Assembly: GCA_013396635.1 (NCBI GenBank)
Contig: WBMW01004112.1
Location: forward strand, 573,205 to 637,204
Length of the DNA stretch: 64,000 bases
Reading direction: 5' to 3'
From: Penelope pileata
Lineage: Eukaryota; Chordata; Aves; Galliformes; Cracidae
Positions 36,876-50,900 of the stretch are shown one piece after another; position 1 is the first letter of the stretch; the number at the start of each line of letters is the position of its first letter. Below the pieces are notes generated by a model. That model was not told the DNA's origin. It saw nothing but the letters and a program-made list of their open reading frames with translations, and made no database searches. A program made the translations under genes and the position numbers.

Positions 36876-37654
36876 ACCACTCTGTCAGTCATTGCTCCAG
36901 TCTAGTTCTAAATGACTCAAGCAAAAAAATTTCCCTTAATAAACTATATTTCACTAGTAGATTTCTTAGGAAATATTTCTTGTGGTTTAGATTAAGTTCT
37001 TTTTTAAAAAAATTAATTTTGTTACACAGTTCTTGAAGGTTTTTAATATTTGAACCCTTCAAGATCTTTCAGGGGATTGTCTTAACTTCACCCTACCCTT
37101 ACAGTTTATAGTTTTGTTACGTCTGTCCTTGCCTTGTATTCAAATCTTCTTTGCATGTGATTCACTTTACTGTTGACTTGTTTATGCACCCCTTGTCCAA
37201 CTTTTTGCTGTGTTATTACAGAAGTAGTAACTGCATAATTTTAAAGAATAACCTGTCTCACATCATAATATAGTGAGCTATAATTTCTACATGTACAGTT
37301 AAAGAAGTTCTGAGCACATAAATAAGATAAATAAAACTGCATTTATCATGATGTTTAATCACATAAGTGTGGTAGGGTTTTGAACTGTGCAACCTACCAC
37401 ACACTCTACTTCTCCAAAAGGCCTGGAAGCTTTTCTGTCAATATGCTACCACGTGTGCCACCTGTCCAAACCATGACATGCCTTCAGCTTCTCCAGTCCT
37501 GTGCCTTCCTCCTCTCACTTTTAAAGCCCCATCCAAATTCATTGATACCAGTAGTACTCTTGCTGCAGCCAGTGGCATGGCAGGCTGTACACAGGGAGCT
37601 GAGGCACAGTGGGCGTAGGAACAGACTACTTTGCACCTGCTGTGTTGCATACAC

Positions 37655-37697
37655 TATCTCCAACCCAAACTGTTCTGTGATTCTATGACTCCATGAA
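37655..37697 (+). mobile_element. CR1 LINE extreme 3' tail
   Basis: 'ctccaacccaaactgttctg' then 'tgattctatgactccatga' is the last ~40 bases of a CR1 element, including the octamers. The body upstream is not recognisable. Confidence 0.7.
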
Positions 37698-38797
37698 AAC
37701 ATATCTTCATGTTGGGAAAGAGTGACCAGGCCTCCTGAGAATTATGTACACTCTTTTAAAAGGGTGAGAAAGCAACTGTCAGTATGTTGAGCTGCGTTCA
37801 TTACGAAGTTTTCCACTATCTGTGTTGTTCAAATGTTGCACAAGAAAAATCTACAGTTCTTATGGCGGCCTTCTGGTACATCAGGCCTTCTTCTTGAACT
37901 TCCTGGAGCACCTCAGAGCAGCAGCAGATGATAAGAATGCCAGAGACATATTTCCACATACAAATTTTCATTGCTTTCCTTTTCTATCTGCATGCTTGCC
38001 TTTATGGATCAGAAGGAGAGATCACTGACAGCTCATGCAAGTAGGCACTGTGCAGAGCACCAGTGCAGACAGAGCTCTACACTACCTGCCCCACCAACAA
38101 CCTGGGTGCTAGTCTTCAGTGTTTCAACTTAACAAAATCCCAGTTTTTCTCAGAAAATCAGGCATGAGCCTTTGAGATATAAGAAGTGTATCAGTTTACC
38201 TACATACAGTAAATCTATACCTGAAAGCTGCTTTTAGCAAATGCAATTTCTGAATGAATTGAACAGGTTTTTAATATTAGTATTACCTCAAGTTTCTGCT
38301 TTATACCATGGAGCGTAATGTTTAATGAAACTAACTTGTTGTTGTTTACTTAACAGTGTTTTTCCCCTAACTTGTCTCCTGAAATAATCCCAAAACAGAT
38401 CATTTATTTCTTTTGAATATATTAAAAGAGATCCATTGGGATGACTCAGAGAGTCACATGAAGCCAATCTTGCAGGAAACTGTGTTTGATTTAACCTCTT
38501 TGTGTAAAAAAGAACTCCAGGGTACAATTTCTTGGTGTTGAATGTGGCTACTTTGGCTTAATACCATTGCTGAACTATGCATTGACTCAGATCTTTGAAA
38601 GAGTTTATTTTGCAAGAGCTGGGAATATGTTGCCATATTCAGAGAAACTAAGTTGCAGATGTTTAATTTCTTATTTCCCCCTACCTTTCCAACATCCAAA
38701 AACTTCTGGGAATACGATCTTTATCTCTTAATCCACATGGAATATCCTTTAAATCCTCAGAACAAGAAAACAATGACCTTCTTTTTATCTAACTGCT

Positions 38798-38817
38798 GTT
38801 GTAATTCGAATTACAAC
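38798..38817. repeat. 20-bp perfect palindrome
   Basis: gttgtaattcgaattacaac equals its own reverse complement; it is centred on TTCGAA. Confidence 0.92.
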
Positions 38818-39635
38818 TCTCAACAGGACCAAAGCTCTTAGGCAGCCTTTTTTTTCTCTATTTGCTCCCTTGTCTACATTTTCAGTGCGCAGGGCCATAC
38901 AGATGAGGCGCTGCTGATACCTTTCCAACAGCAGCATCTGGCTCTTTGGCAAACTGCTTCACTAACTGTTCTGACCTCCTGACAGCTCTAGCACTGCTAG
39001 TGGAGGCTGTGTAGATTGGCTGGAGCACATGTGGGTCATCTCTTCTAATTCTTCCTTTTGGGAGCTGGTTTCATGTCAGTAGCTTGTGATTTCTAGGATT
39101 TTCATGTGATGACTATGGTCTATCTGCAAACAAAAAGGTAAATAATTATTATTTCTGCATTTTTTCCATCATGGGATGAAAAAAGCATTCTGAAATTCTT
39201 TGGTACCACTTAAATGCTAACACTGCTGGTTAGAATCAGCCATTTTATTTCTGTTTCCTTAGCTGAAACAAAAATTCCTGTGCTGTAGGAAGGTTTTCAG
39301 AATTAAAAGTTTTGTCAAAATAGTTTAAATCTCACGGATTTCTTTAAGAAGTCAAAAAAAAAAAACTTCCTATTTTTTTTTATCGGCAATTAGAGGAGAT
39401 TTAGATAACTGCTTCTTTCTTATTTAAATTGAAGGACCAGATACAGTTTTCTGAAATTCTTGACATCATTTAACAGAACAGATAATGTTTACACTTTCTC
39501 TGAAGAACGTATTCTTTTTTTCCCCCCTATTTCTCACGTTCTTGCAGTTTAACTGCATGAGGTGTGCTCAGCATCCTGTGAAAGCCACTGGACCTCAACA
39601 GATAAACCAGAAAACAATATAATAAAACATATTAT

Positions 39636-39740
39636 GATATGATATGATATGATATGATACAAATAACACATTGTCCATGTATTTTCTTTTCTATTCTATT
39701 CTATTCTATTCTATTCTATTCTATTCTATTCTATTCTACT
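39636..39740. repeat. Two adjacent pentanucleotide microsatellites
   Basis: (GATAT)5 at 39636-39660, then a 30-base unique spacer, then (CTATT)~10 at 39691-39740. Confidence 0.95.
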
Positions 39741-41856
39741 CATGTAGATGCAAACATGTCTGTTCTCTCAATCACATTATTGCTACAATTGTGCATTATT
39801 GTTACAAGTTTTATCGGAAGTGGACAAAATAAAAGAAATTTAGAAATTTAATGTCTACTTCATATTTGCTTTATGGTTTGAGTATGGTCCAGTTCTTTCT
39901 AATATGAACCTAAAATGAGAAATTGAAATAAAGTGATGTCAATTCACGGTTAATGAATCTACAAAAGTGCAGAAGGATGTATCAATGTATATTCTAATCT
40001 TTCCCAGGGACTAAGGAAGATATTGAAAAGTATGAGAGTACTCATACTGTTCAAGATAAGACCTGACATCATATAATGCAATAAAACTTTTTGGAGAAGT
40101 GTAGCATGTTGTAGATTGCGCAGTTTAAACAGGCCAATGGAATGGACCTCCAGGAAAATGAAAATTGTCAAAACTGTGTTTTCTAGTATAACTTAGGATC
40201 CTCTGTCTGAATTGTGCTTGAAACCTGATATTGCTACTTCTGGAGCTGGTTTCTAAACCAGCTCTGCTTATGTAGAATTGTATAGAAAAAGAATCAGGGA
40301 GACAATCCCACTTCCTTTTGGTAATTTTGGGTGCGATTTCTTTTCCTTTGGAAGAACTTCTTTGATACTTCCTTGCTGCATGATCCTAGCAAGGGTTTCA
40401 ACCTCAGCACTTCCTGTTTTGCCACAGAGGGATTTTACTTTGCAATAAATACCAGGCCACTCCAATTTAATTGAATTAGAATTTTCAATGTTCATTAATT
40501 CATAAGTTTCACAAAATTAAAAATCTTGCTGATGCTCTCTGTTTTTAGAATCTGTCAATCCATCCCTCCCTTGGCTCTGTGTCTAGGTAATACTCACTGG
40601 CATTCCTGCTGCACCATGCATTAATTGACTTGGCATTTGAGAGTGTTGAAGAGATCTTGTACTCACCCCAAACACAGCCAGTATTGTGTTTTCTTACTGC
40701 AGGGGTTAAAACTTGGGGTACATAAAACTGTTTAAGAAACAACAAAAGACACAGGCTGCCTCTGTTTTCAGTCTTTTGTTTTTCAGGTGTGCTTTTTAGA
40801 TGGCTCTTGAAGGTGCATGGGAATAATCCTGAAGAGCGGGCAGGTAGGCACAGTTGCACCCCTGGCTGCAGGCTGGCTGGGGTGATGGGCAGCAAGCAAC
40901 TGGGCATCAGGCCAGGCAGATGGATACCATTAGCCTGAAAAGCAGTAGTGGAGTATTAGCCTTCTCACAGAGGAGAAGTGCAAAAAAATGTAGTCAGGGT
41001 GGGTAGGTATAGCTTTTTTCTGTGGGCTTTTGTACCTCGTTCCCCCGCCAATTATCCCTGGTTTTCTAAGTAGGAAGACATTTATAGGTTTCTGCAGTTA
41101 AAGTACAGTTATATTAACCGCCTTCTCAAGAAAGTAAATAAAGGATGACTTATTTTAGAATGTGGTAGGAAAAGCTGTTAAATCTCGGATCTTCTTGAAA
41201 TATTTGATCCTCACTATCCACTTCCAATTAAAGTGTATCTAAACTTGAAAAACAAGGTGAGTTCATTTCCAAACTCTTGAACACACATCTCTTTTTTCCT
41301 CAAATTGAGGTATCTCTATGGATGAAATTGACTTTTATTTTCTTCTTTTACCATAGTCTGCTCAGCAAAGGCATTTTATTAAACCAATTCTCTAACTGAA
41401 ATATAAATCAGATCAAACTTGAGCGCATGTGGAAACAGATTTATGTAAGACTACTGAAACTAACATGCATCTTCTTCCACACTGGCAGAGTTTCTTCAGC
41501 AGTGCCATTTTGGTCCTATTTTAATTAGAAATTTCAACTGAAAAACACCTGGAAAGCGTCTTAAGTTCTCTTCAAATGCCTCAATGCCCTCTATATCCAG
41601 ATGTTGCAGAATGAAACTTATTTGTCAAGTGAGGGAATCTTGTAAGAAAAGTTGTGTAATGGTTTCCCACCAAACAATGATTTCGCCATGGGATATTCTA
41701 AGGCATTATCTGCTGTATAATCTCATTTATTAGATGAAAGCTAACCTTTTCCCATCATTTTTTGACAGCCTGTGATATCTGAAAGCGAACAGTTGTGACT
41801 GTTAGGTGAAACCTTCTCAATATTTGATGGTCGTATTTGTTTCTCCGTAATGACTT

Positions 41857-41878
41857 CACACACATGCACACACACACA
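41857..41878. repeat. Short CA-rich microsatellite
   Basis: CA dinucleotides with one ATG interruption. Confidence 0.8.
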
Positions 41879-43303
41879 TTAATCTCTAACATGCCAGTAC
41901 ACACACATGGTTTACAGAAACCAAACAGATAATGGGATATTCTTCCTTTGACTATGCAGTAGCTTCTTATAGTGGTCAAGTCCTTCACATTTTGAGCAGT
42001 ATCTCCTATGTAAAATATGAAGGAACTTTCTTTTCGTGGAGGTATGTCTGCACAGTTGTGAGAGGCATTTAAATGTAAATGCTACGCTTTTAACCAGATG
42101 GCTGCCTTCCACTCCATTTCTGCAATGAAACCTTTACTTAGCTTTTCCTTTAACTTCATGAGGGGAACCATTTTCCTCACAAGATCACAAATCAGCATTC
42201 CGCATACCTGCAGATCTGTGTTCTACGCTATCATAAAACTAAAAAGGATTATCAAAACAAGATGGAGGAATGTCTTGAGTTATAAAGAGAAATCATAAAG
42301 AGAGAAAGAATCATAACCAGCCAGTGTAACTTTTGCAGAAAAAAGCCATTCATATCTCAAGAAATGTCAGTGCTACAAAGAAAAACATGACTAATTAAGT
42401 TTAAAGTAGAAATTTGTTAAAGTTTCACTGATGTAAGTGGAACACGACAGAAATATTAACAAAAATTGATTCTTCTGTTTGTAATGTTAACATAAAGCAC
42501 AATATTTCCATTGAAGTCAACATAATTTCCAAGCAAAATCAGAATTCAGTCTGTTCCCTAGCTGCTGAAAGAGAAGAGGGTTTTTCGTTTATTTTATTTT
42601 CCCTTTATTTTGGCTACAGTTTCCCAAACAAAGGCAGCAGTTCTTCTCACCCCTTATAACAAAATGAGAACTACAGATCATTTTGCTCAATACTTGATGA
42701 GCTGAATTGTCTGGAATTACATAGGTTTAGTTTTTTCTATCATAGAACATAATTTAAACAAAAATCAGAATTTGTCTAGTCTTATACACTGAATCCTTGC
42801 TTCTGCAAGTTTGACATAATTTTATAAAATATACAACTGATATACAACCAAGGAAAATACTTCTATTCATGAGAAAACCAAGAAGCCATATATGGCAACA
42901 GCACTATAATAGAATATCCTGTTCTTAAAAAGTGCACCTTTAGTAGTGGAAAAAAGTACCCACCAATGTATTGTTTTCCTTATCTTCCTAACATACATGA
43001 AATGTCAGTAATTGTATAATAATAGGTACTGTCTTGGGTGTAAGAACAGACTGTTTCTTGCCCATTTGCAATAAGTCTTAGCATTGGTAGACTTCCTGCT
43101 GTTTAGAAAGCTGTAAGTGGGGTCAGGTGTTATTGGAATTAGTTGTCCCAACAGTCAAGGGAAAGAACAGTCAAAGCACGTGATGACTCTGATAACAGAA
43201 GCCTCAGTTTATCCACCTTGCTTGGTTTATTCATTCAAACGTTTTTGCGTCACATTATTATAGCACAGGTAAGCAAGTTATCCTTAGAGCAAGGATTTGG
43301 TTT

Positions 43304-43358
43304 CTTTATACAACCAATTGATCTGCCAGTTGACAGGCAACTTTATACAACCAATTGA
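43304..43358. repeat. 18-bp direct repeat, spacing 37 bp
   Basis: ctttatacaaccaattga occurs at 43304-43321 and again at 43341-43358. Confidence 0.9.
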
Positions 43359-43811
43359 CTACTAAATCAAGAATTAAGATCAAAGAAATAATGACAAGAA
43401 GAGGGTTGTAAAAAACCTGAATGTCTCACCTACGGAACATCCAAACGCAGAAATAGATTAGTACTTTTCTTACTGTACTGTCATCATCAGCTAAGTGTCT
43501 GAGTAAACACTATCTGCGGTATTCTTCTTCCTTTCAGTGCTGTGTTTTCATGAGTTCAGTGCAATTTTGAACTAACTTAGTGATGCTTCAGGCTACTAAA
43601 AATGGCAGGTATTAAACTGTACTTCATTACAGCTGTGTATATTTACAGTATCTCCAATGAAGTCTTCAAAATTACTTAAGTTTGAAGCAGAGCTTATCTT
43701 TACCTTAAACAAAGTGTTGGTAAGGCAACACAAAAGCTGACTGGTTTGTACCATTGCCTCTACTGCCATTGGAATGTAAAGCACCCTAGAGCAGAACAGA
43801 TAACACTGGAG

Positions 43812-44864
43812 AAGGCGTTTGACACTGTCCCGCACAGCATCCTGGTTGATAAATTGGATAAATACGGGTTTGATGGACGAACCACTCGCTGGATAAGGAA
43901 CTGGCTGGATGGCCGCACTCAGAGAGTGGCGGTCAATGGCTCAGTGTCCCAATGGAGACCAGTGACGAGTGGTGTTCCTCGGGGATTCGTACTGGGACCA
44001 GTGCTGTTTAACATCTTTGTCAGTGACATGGACAGTGGGATCGAATGCACCCTCAGCAAGTTTGCAGATGATGCCAAGCTGTGTGGTGCAGTCGACACGT
44101 CAGAGGGAAGGGATGCCATCCAGAGGGACCTGGACAGGCTTGAGAGGTGGGCCCATGCCAACCTCATGAAATTCAACAAAGCCAAGTGCAAGGTCCTGCA
44201 CCTGGGTCGGAGCAATCCCAAGTACACATACAGGCTGGGCGGAGAATGGCTTGAGAGTAGCCCTGAGGAGAGGGACTTGGGGGTGTGTGTTGACGAGAAA
44301 CTCAACATGAGCCGGCAGTGTGCGCTTGCAGCCCAGAAGGCCAACCGCATCCTGGGCTGCATCAAGAGAAGCGTGGCCAGCAGGTCGAGGGAGGTGATTC
44401 TGCCCCTCTACTCTGCTCTCGTGAGACCTCACCTGGAGTATTGTGTCCAGTTCTGGGGCCCCCAACACAAGAAGGATGTGGAGCTGTTGGAGCGGGTCCA
44501 GAGGAGGGCCACGAGGATGATCAGAGGGCTGGAGCACCTCCCCTACGAGGACAGGCTGAGAGAGTTGGGACTCTTCAGCCTGGAGAAGAGAAGGCTGCGG
44601 GGGGACCTGATAGCAGCCTTCCAGTACCTGAAGGGGGCCTACAGGAAAGCTGGGGAGGGGCTTTTTACAAGGATAGATAATGACAGGACAAGGGGTAATG
44701 GTTATAAACTGGAAGAGGGTAGATTTAGACTAGATATAAGGAAGAAATTCTTCACTGTGAGGGTGGTGAGACACTGGAAGAAGTTGCCCAGAGAAGTTGT
44801 GGATGCCCCCTCCCTGGAAGTGTTCAAGGCCAGGCTGGATGGGGCTTTGAGCAACCCGGTCTAG
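43812..44864 (+). pseudogene. CR1 ORF2 fragment, reverse transcriptase C-terminal part (copy B)
   Basis: About 350 CR1 codons open to the natural ORF2 end (ALSNPV, stop). The open frame extends left to 43746 only by chance read-through of flanking DNA. FADD box at 44061-44072. Motif B reads GVPRGFVLGP instead of GVPQGSVLGP as in copy A, so two conserved residues are changed. The fingers subdomain and endonuclease are missing. Confidence 0.9.
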
Positions 44865-44961
44865 TGGGAGGTGTCCTTGCCCATGGCAGGGGGGTTGGAA
44901 CAAGATGATCTCTAAGGTCTCTTCCAATCTGAACCATTCTATGATTCTACGATTCTATGAG
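43812..44961 (+). mobile_element. Young CR1 LINE copy B (5'-truncated, ~1.15 kb)
   Basis: Plus-oriented. Starts inside the reverse transcriptase at KAFDTVPHSIL and runs through the ORF2 end (~44864) and 3' UTR to the terminal octamers (ccattctatgattctacgat) at about 44933-44960. The ORF2 part is open throughout. Confidence 0.95.
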
Positions 44962-47900
44962 ATGTTATCTAACTGTAAGGATTATCTATGGAGCAACAAC
45001 TCCGCCTTCTTTGTTCAAAAAATGATGTGAAATTTGTTGATATTCACAAGCTCTTTAGCAGTGGGAATTAATGACAGGTGTTCCGTAAATTAACCCTCAT
45101 ATCTACACAACTGCTTAGAAAATCAGTAAAAAGAACGAGAGATCACATTTGCTAAAACTCATGCCACTATTTTATGAATAGGGAATGAAATCAGTGTTAG
45201 CTAGTGTTACTTTATAGGGTGAATATAATTTATTAGATCTTGATAATTGTGTAAAAAAAATCTTAGGAAACTGGGAGGTTTTTCTTTTCTCCTTTCTACA
45301 TCTAAGGTTTATCTACAGTTAAATCAAAACGAAGCTAGTGTTTAGCAGGTACATTATTGTGTTTGAACAGCACGTAAAAATCCAAGTTTTACTTGGAATG
45401 AAAGCCTTCACTTCATCATGTGTGTTCACGTACTGCTCCCAGAAGTTGTTATTCATGTATGAATTATAGTCTTGTTTTCTGTTCTAGGATGTGGAAGAAG
45501 CACCACGTTCACTGGCTTTAGTATAATGTAACCCCTGGAATGAGAGCTTAGCAAGATAATTCTGTCTTTAAACTTAGTTATGACTGTAAACAGTTGCATT
45601 AGGGTACTTTTCTTGCATGAGGAAAAAAGAAGTCAAATACATCTCTGAGTGTATAAAGGTTGAAACAAAAAGAGAGAAAACCATTGTCTTGACAAAAGTA
45701 AAAAGAAAATGAAATTATCTTAATTTGGAAAGATTTCAGTGAGGGACAAGGAATAATTTTCTGCTGATAAAAAGTACAGAACTGATGTAAAACATTGCTT
45801 GAATTTCCATGGACAAATGAGAGAAGGGTTTTCTGGAAATGTATTTCCAAAATACCCATTAATTAATAAACAAACAAATAAAAAGCAGGTTGTTCTATCA
45901 GTTATCCCTCACCTATTACGTGATAACTTAGTTCTTGCCTGTATCACACCTCACCTTGCCACATTTTCTATTTAGAAATTTGTGTATGAACAGTAGTTAC
46001 TACAGGGAGCATTTAGGTAGTAATACTAGACATAAGAATTCTTCAAAACACTGTCCTTAATAACCACAGTGATTAATTAAATTTAAGGCACTTCAAACAC
46101 TTTTATATGACTGAGTTGGTTCTAAAATAATCTCTTGCTCCTCCATGAATATCCTCATCACTTGCATCAATGTAAGTTCAGCTTCCTCAGGCATAGCAAA
46201 GAATTGAATTAGATTTTCTGTGGCATTCGCTCTTTCAGAGCAGAGCACTTCTACAGGAAGCAATCTAGCAACAGCAGTTGTGTGAAATTGAACACCATCA
46301 GGAGCCTGGCAGACGAAGTGTTTTTAAAGCACTGTGACATTTATCTTTTTTGTGGACATTGCCTTCATAAGTTGGGGCTTTTTGTATTATACAAAGCTTG
46401 ATGAAGATGCTAATAGAGAATCTGTTGTGTTGGGCCATTACTGATTTTCTTACAGAGAGACATTCTCTCACATCTACTGTAAGGCACGCGTTGGTTATGT
46501 CAGTGTAGAAGAAAATGATGGAAAATACCATTTGATGTAAGTGCTACTGTCAGTGAAGTCATATGTCCCACTGAACAAGTAATAAAACTCATTTAGTTTG
46601 ACTTGTCCACTCTACGTAGTTTTCCTGGAAAAGCAAGTATAAATTCTATAAGCAGAAAAGGAGAAAATGATGTTTCTGAGAACATATAGGATTAAGCAAT
46701 TTTGGAATCAGAATGCACGCCCCAGGGGTATAATGTTCACAGTTTGGATGCTCTCAAAACTATTGTTAAAATTCGAAGCTATTCAAAAGTATTTAAGCCA
46801 GAAAATGATGACTTGTATGAAAGCCTTAAAACTGCAACAGAATCCAGTTTTGCACATTGTTTTGCTTTCATGGTAGTCTCTAGAGAACCAGGGAAGGAAG
46901 GCAAGGGTTGCAAACATAACTGCTCATTTCCTTATTTTTGATGTGCTAGCCGTCTACAACATACCACCAGTACATACAGTCCCGTGAACACTGTTTTTTG
47001 GTCTGTAATTCCATTGAAGGCTACGTACAAAATTCTCAATATTGTTTATACTCTATTTAACCTGGTCATAAACCAAGTTACTTTATTGGATTTATGGACA
47101 ATGAAATTTTATTCTGTGTACGTCTTTTTGACAGCCTTGCACTCTCCTGCCTGAGAATCTCCAACATGGAAAGTGTTGTATTAAAATGCTACCATAAAAC
47201 CATGATATAGTTGGTTACAAGCTTTACATGTTACACTGAAAACTTATGCCACAATCAATGATATTCTTATTTTGTAAAGGAACTTTCAAAAACGGAAAAA
47301 ATTGCCAGGAATTAGATCATCACACACAAGCTTCCAAAAAGGTCTGCAAGTTGCTCTTTGATTTCCAGTTAGTCTTTACTTTTTCTGACACTTCAAGTGG
47401 TTCTGAATTTCATTACTGGAAATGTAGGAATAATAATTTTTAAAAATGTCCTTCTTTAATCTGTATTTATACTCTTTTAACACTGAATTTTTTGTGGTAT
47501 ATAAAGCGGGGCTTATGTGTAAAAAAAGAGTGTATTTCTCATTATGCAGAAGTAGCCTGAGATTCTGAAACCTTTCATCTAGCCAGTAAAGGAATGAACA
47601 GTTTCGTTTGTAGAATTTATTATTGGAAAGTTCTAAGTAGAAGTTTTTAGCAGCTGTTATATTAATGATAGTTCACATTTTCTACTGGGAGACAAAGATG
47701 AGTCATGTCAGCACTCTTAATTAAAGTACGTACTGATAAAATAAATCAGGATGGAATTTATCATGTTTAGCTAAACAGAAGTACCTTTATTAAAAGCAAA
47801 AATTTAAGAAAGATAGTTTTAATTTTGCATTTAGAATTTGCAATGTTCTTTTCTTGTCACAGGCTATTATATAGTCCTACCTTCAAGGAAATTGCATTTT

Positions 47901-50900
47901 AAATGAATGTTAAGAACTGCAGGCCCCATCCAATATTAAATATTCACTCTCTTCTCCAGCCACCCATATTCCAGGTGGTCTTAATTCTGGAGGTAGTACT
48001 AGGTGCTGTAGTTCAATAAAAGAAGAGCACAAACTATATGAAATTCAGTTGAAGTAGCAATACTACCCTGACTGAGAAGGTGAATGAAACTGCTCATGAG
48101 TGCAATGTCCACTGCTTTTCAGCTCCTTTCAAATACGCTCACAGCAGCAATGAAATAGATGAGGTAGTGTAGCTTCATAAGATGAAGGGAGGCTACTTCA
48201 ATTAGAGGATGAGCTACTTGTGTGTCTCTTGCCACTTCACCAAATATATTCTTGAGATTGACCAGCAAGACATTTTAATGTCAATCTACTGACCTACATT
48301 TATTAATTTAAAATCCTTTCAATTATTTGCTGCTGTAATCAGACGTGAAATTTTCCATATTCTCTTAAGAAATCATCAGTTCATGATCTTCTGAAAATAA
48401 AATTGTCAAAAGAACTGTGAACTTATTATTCTGGCAGACTTGTGGCACCTTATGCCTGCCTTTCAAAAAATAAGATTAGGTGAGGTTTGAGAGGATTTTA
48501 TCAGAACCTTAACAGTATCTTCAAAGCTCCTAGCAATGAGATTTTTCACACAGTAAAGCTTCTGAGAAGCTTAGTCACTACATTTGATTTCTTTGAGTGA
48601 TACTCTCTCATTGCTAATAGGCATGGTGTTTGCATGCCACTATGAAGAACATACAAGATTCTCATAAGTTCTCAAAATACCTGGCAAAAATACTAATGGG
48701 TTGCCTTTTCTGGTGAAAACCATTCTGTTCTTAAAAGTAGTTGGATTCTTCAATAGATGTGTTCTAGGCCAAGTAAAACGTGCGGTAAACTTGAACAGAG
48801 ACATTATGGATAAGCCTTGGCACATATTTGAAGCTACAAATAATTTTACACGTCTAGAAAAACACAACACCTGCATTTTGTAAGCAGAAAATGACAGCAA
48901 ACCTAACAGTAGGAAACAATGTAAACTGAGAACAAGTGACAACTGTGGTAATCAAACTGCGTTCTGACAGTTTTCACATGAGCTGTTTATTCTGATAGCT
49001 AGATTTGGCAGCTAGTTTGAAATGTCAGCATGTAAGGTAGATGAAGGCTGTAAATGTACCAGTTATGGTGAAGGCAATGCCATCAGGCATCAGCACATTA
49101 CCTGCTTTTCTGACTTATAATCACTAACAATACACATGAAAATCCTCATGTCTGGAGCTTCTTAGAGGATAAGATAGTGCTTCCGATGTTATCACACAGA
49201 TGTTTTAGATCATATAAGGACACAAGATGTATTTTCATATGCATGATAGGAGCTACTGGTTTCACTTAGTGTTGAATGCGCAGTAAACACAGGTCCATAT
49301 CCCCCCAGTCTATAAGCTATTATTACATTTCAGGAAAGCATAAATAAGACACAATCTAAGACTTTAAAAGGTAAAATGATAGAAAAAGACTTAGCTTCCA
49401 AAATATCCTGAAGTTTATTACAGTGTCATTCATGCTTCTCTGCTTAAATCTGATATGGTATGACAGTCCTCAGTGTATATACCATCTTCAATAACAAATT
49501 GCGTACAAGAATCGTACACAGATATGTACTCAAACTCAGTCCCTGCTGGTATTACTGAAGCCCATCTGTTTCTTCTTTCCCAATCATTCATTGTCTTTCT
49601 TTATGATGGTCATAAGGAAGATGGTGTTTCTTCAGATTTCTGCAGTAAGATGAAGTATCTGTGATGCAAGACAGGCTCAGTCTAGAGTTTGCCAGAGGTC
49701 CTGCATATTTTTGTTGCTTTTTTGCTTCAAAAAAATGATCCCAACATTTCTTGGTAGGAAGAGAGCAAACTAGAACCCTTTTTTAAAATTTGTTTGTTTT
49801 TACATTCCTTACCAAAAACACTGAATGTTTTCAGTGTTTTGAGTCTATACATGTATAACAATTCAAGTCCAGTTTCATTTAGAAATCCTGGAATATTTTA
49901 TTCAAAGGAATATGGATTTCCAGAGCTATTACTGGTGGCATTTGTTGCTTGTGAAATATTAGAATGAAGACTTAGTGATTTGGCTGTGTAGTACAGTCTG
50001 GTATGTTTGCCATAACAGGCTTCAAATATGCTTTAATTATATTAGACTTCCCTGAAGTGTTTTTTATTGAAATGTTTTCAATTTCTTTGAATTATATGGC
50101 ATCGTATTGAGCTTTTCCAGCCTTGTATTAACTTCAGGGGAACATGTGAAAGCAAAGCAACATACTTCATGCAGGAACTTTACGTAGGAATCAATACGGC
50201 TGTTGACTTCAGGCTGAGCTGAGATTTGTATGTATGTAAAGCAGCTTTTTTTTTGTCTTTTTGACCATATACACGCATATACACACATTTCATTACTAAA
50301 TTTTGAATGTACACAGTCGATGTGTGTATTTGATGAGCATTTACAGATCATTTCTGTAAACAGACTGAGCTCAGTCAAGCAATTCTCTTAATAAAATTAG
50401 TAAAATCTTGGTCACCCTTTTTGTTCTTCAAAATGGCACAATGGAGATTTTAAGTGTTCCTGTCAAGTTAAAAAGAAAGTAATGTCTTCAGCACATGCTG
50501 TACTTTAATCCTATGTATAAAAAAATAGTATCTCTATGCTAAAATACTCACAAATGCAAACTGGTAACTCTATCAATCCTTATTACTGAGCTGTTTGAGT
50601 AACTTGAACACCAGGATCAACTTGTTCACAAAGCTATGCAGTGAGGTAGCAATCTACCTCTGCCAAATTACTTTTTGTCTCCAGCAAAAAGAAAGCTTTC
50701 TGATACATTTTGATACTAAAGCTGGACATTCAGTTTCTGTTGGTTGTACCAAATAGGTGTGGTTTGCAGATAAGGACAGGACTTGAATTCTTTGGTAGGT
50801 TCTGAACTCTCTGACCCTTCTTTTGACTTCAGTACAGTGAAAATCTTCTCTGACCTTGATCAGCTGTGCAGTTTTTGGAGACCTGTATGCTCCTGCTTCT

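Larger units (their letters stand above)
35466..43811. other. Intergenic stretch, no gene recognised
   Basis: 8.3 kb holding only repeat scraps (36.84, 37.66 kb), a 20-bp palindrome (38.8 kb), pentanucleotide microsatellites (39.64-39.74 kb), a CA-rich run (41857-41878) and a short direct repeat (43.3 kb). Frames such as 40545-40907 (minus, 120 codons) show no recognisable domain. Confidence 0.65.
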
